DNA of 8,055 nt. Origin: Rhizobiaceae bacterium (GTDB lineage: Bacteria > Pseudomonadota > Alphaproteobacteria > Rhizobiales > Rhizobiaceae). Every line of letters starts with the position of its first letter. The stretch's first letter is position 1. The position numbers were made by a program, and so were the translations under genes. Under the pieces are notes generated by a model. That model was not told where the DNA came from. It worked only from the letters and a program-made list of their open reading frames with translations, and made no database searches. Positions 6,902 through 8,055 of the stretch are shown here, piece after piece. Location of the stretch: assembly GCA_020696915.1 (NCBI GenBank), contig JAJFMR010000122.1, positions 1 to 8,055 on the forward strand, read 5' to 3'.

Positions 6902-7543
6902 ATGAAACCGGCAAGACGACTGGCCGCGGCGGCGATCGTGCTCTTCGCCAGGGCCATCACCGCGGTGCGGGGCAACTGGGCTGGCGAGGGTCCCAGCCTG
7001 AAGCAGCGCATCTATTTCGCCAACCATGCCAGCCATGGCGACTTCATCCTGATCTGGGCGGTCCTGCCGCCGCGGCTTCGCAGCCGCACGAGGCCCGTCG
7101 CCGCCGCCGACTACTGGCTGAAAACGCCGCTGCGCAGGTTCATCGGTTGCGAAGTGTTCGACGCCGTGCTGATCGACCGCGACCGGGACAGGCGTGAGCG
7201 CGATCCGGTCGAAGTCATGGTCGGGGCACTCGACCAGGGCGCTTCGCTCATCGTCTTTCCGGAAGGCACCCGCAACGAGACGGACCAGAAGCTGCTGCCC
7301 TTCAAGAGTGGACTCTATCATCTGGCGAAAGCCCGCCCCGGCGTCGAGCTCGTGCCGGTCTGGATCCACAATCTCAACCGCGTCATGCCGAAGGGCGAGT
7401 TCGTTCCGATTCCGCTGATCTGCAAGGTGAGCTTCGCGCCGCCGATGCATCTGGAAGCGGCGGAAGCCAAGGAAGACTTTCTGGCAAGAGCGCGGCTGGC
7501 GCTGCTATCGGTCGGACCGCATCCCGAGGAAGTCAGCCCATGA
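6902..7543 (+). CDS. PlsC-type lysophospholipid acyltransferase (1-acylglycerol-3-phosphate acyltransferase family)
   Basis: This 213-residue protein belongs to the PlsC/LPLAT superfamily, which transfers an acyl chain to a lysophospholipid, typically making phosphatidate at the inner membrane. The catalytic H-x4-D motif is NHASHGD (His42, Asp47), and the substrate-binding FPEGTR motif is at 119-124. A hydrophobic N-terminal stretch (about 7-22) may anchor it to the membrane. The open frame extends upstream to a TTG at 6812, but the extra 30 residues are Arg/Gly/Pro-rich, unlike a family N-terminus, and would be encoded across the second hairpin, so ATG 6902 is preferred. AAGGGGG (6884-6890) is a loosely spaced ribosome binding site. 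Its stop overlaps the start of the cytidylyltransferase-like gene, indicating translational coupling and a shared lipid pathway. Precise acceptor and acyl donor are unknown. Confidence 0.88.
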   Translation: MKPARRLAAAAIVLFARAITAVRGNWAGEGPSLKQRIYFANHASHGDFILIWAVLPPRLRSRTRPVAAADYWLKTPLRRFIGCEVFDAVLIDRDRDRRERDPVEVMVGALDQGASLIVFPEGTRNETDQKLLPFKSGLYHLAKARPGVELVPVWIHNLNRVMPKGEFVPIPLICKVSFAPPMHLEAAEAKEDFLARARLALLSVGPHPEEVSP

Positions 7544-8055
7544 GCCCGGCGGACGGCGATCTTCTCGCGCTTCTGGCAGGCGTGGCGGCGTTCCTTGCCG
7601 CAGCTTCGGTGGTCGGCTGGGTGCTGCACAGAAGGCTTGCCGCCGACGCGCCGAACGCCGTCATCGACAATCTGAACGCCAGGATCAAGGCGTGGTGGGT
7701 GATGGTGTTCCTGATGGCGCTCGCCTTCATCGGCGGCCGGGCCGGCGTTACCCTTCTCTTCGCGCTCTCATCGTTCGCCGCACTGCGTGAATTCCTGACC
7801 ATCGCCAACGCAGGCAGAGCCGACCACTGGGCGCTGGCGGCGGCGTTCTTCGTCGTGCTGCCGGTCCAGTACTGGCTGATCTGGATCGGGTGGTACGGGC
7901 TCTCGTCGATCTTCATCCCGGTCTATGCGTTCCTGTTCCTGCCGATCATCGCGGCGGTCCGGGGCGACACCGCGCGCTTCCTCGAGCGGGTCGCGGCGGT
8001 GCAATGGGGGCTGATGATCTGCGTCTTCTGCCTCTCGCACGTGCCCGCCCTCGTC
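7540..8055 (+). CDS. Phosphatidate cytidylyltransferase, CdsA/YnbB-like (partial, 3' end outside window)
   Basis: The first 172 codons are present and the frame is still open at the window edge. The ATG overlaps the acyltransferase stop as ATGA. The translation is strongly hydrophobic, with about six membrane segments (roughly 8-28, 50-65, 66-82, 97-115, 118-139, 153-172). It contains stretches I recognise as typical of YnbB-like cytidylyltransferases: KAWWVM, FALSSFAALREF, PVQYWLIW, WYGLSSIFIPVYAFLFLPI, GDTARFLER and QWGLMIC. The family makes CDP-diacylglycerol from phosphatidate and CTP. The C-terminal CdsA signature that would confirm this lies beyond the window. Placement directly after a PlsC-like enzyme fits consecutive pathway steps. 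The call rests on remembered family resemblance rather than catalytic residues. Confidence 0.75.
   Translation, partial: MSPADGDLLALLAGVAAFLAAASVVGWVLHRRLAADAPNAVIDNLNARIKAWWVMVFLMALAFIGGRAGVTLLFALSSFAALREFLTIANAGRADHWALAAAFFVVLPVQYWLIWIGWYGLSSIFIPVYAFLFLPIIAAVRGDTARFLERVAAVQWGLMICVFCLSHVPALV

Noticed and set aside
5151..6914. A 587-codon open frame on the minus strand, antisense to the fadJ-like gene
   Set aside because: Same artefact: low-complexity Arg/Asp/His-rich translation lying wholly opposite a conserved protein, with no family resemblance.

Overview
The window is GC-rich DNA with strong G/C preference at third codon positions, and every convincing gene lies on the + strand. Gene content, codon style and protein resemblance (judged from memory, no search run) suggest an alphaproteobacterium of the Rhizobiales, probably near Mesorhizobium and other Phyllobacteriaceae. 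This is a metabolic region. I see no mobile element, tRNA/rRNA, CRISPR array or phage gene, and no convincing undescribed defence or mobile system.

Layout. (1) Positions 1-149 are a leader with a long, nearly perfect palindrome (57-90), probably the operator/promoter region of the downstream cluster. (2) Positions 150-6743 hold four co-directional genes separated by 41, 79 and 87 bp: a 596-residue FadE/DmdC-type acyl-CoA dehydrogenase, a 390-residue LCAD/IVD-like acyl-CoA dehydrogenase, a 402-residue thiolase, and a 737-residue FadJ/trifunctional-alpha-type enoyl-CoA hydratase/3-hydroxyacyl-CoA dehydrogenase. (3) Positions 6744-6901 are a GC-rich spacer with two perfect short hairpins, likely the boundary between two transcription units. 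(4) Positions 6902-8055 hold a PlsC-type lysophospholipid acyltransferase overlapping by 4 bp (ATGA) the start of a CdsA/YnbB-type phosphatidate cytidylyltransferase, which runs off the window end.

How they work together. The first unit encodes a complete beta-oxidation turn: acyl-CoA to enoyl-CoA (two dehydrogenases), hydration and NAD-linked oxidation (the FadJ-like protein), and thiolysis (the thiolase, expected to form an alpha2beta2 complex with the FadJ-like protein). Acyl-CoA synthetase and electron-transfer flavoprotein are not in the window. The second unit looks like phospholipid synthesis: acylation of a lysophospholipid to phosphatidate, then activation to CDP-diacylglycerol. Points most worth a second look are the palindrome, the pair of dehydrogenases with different catalytic-base positions, and the hairpins at the junction.
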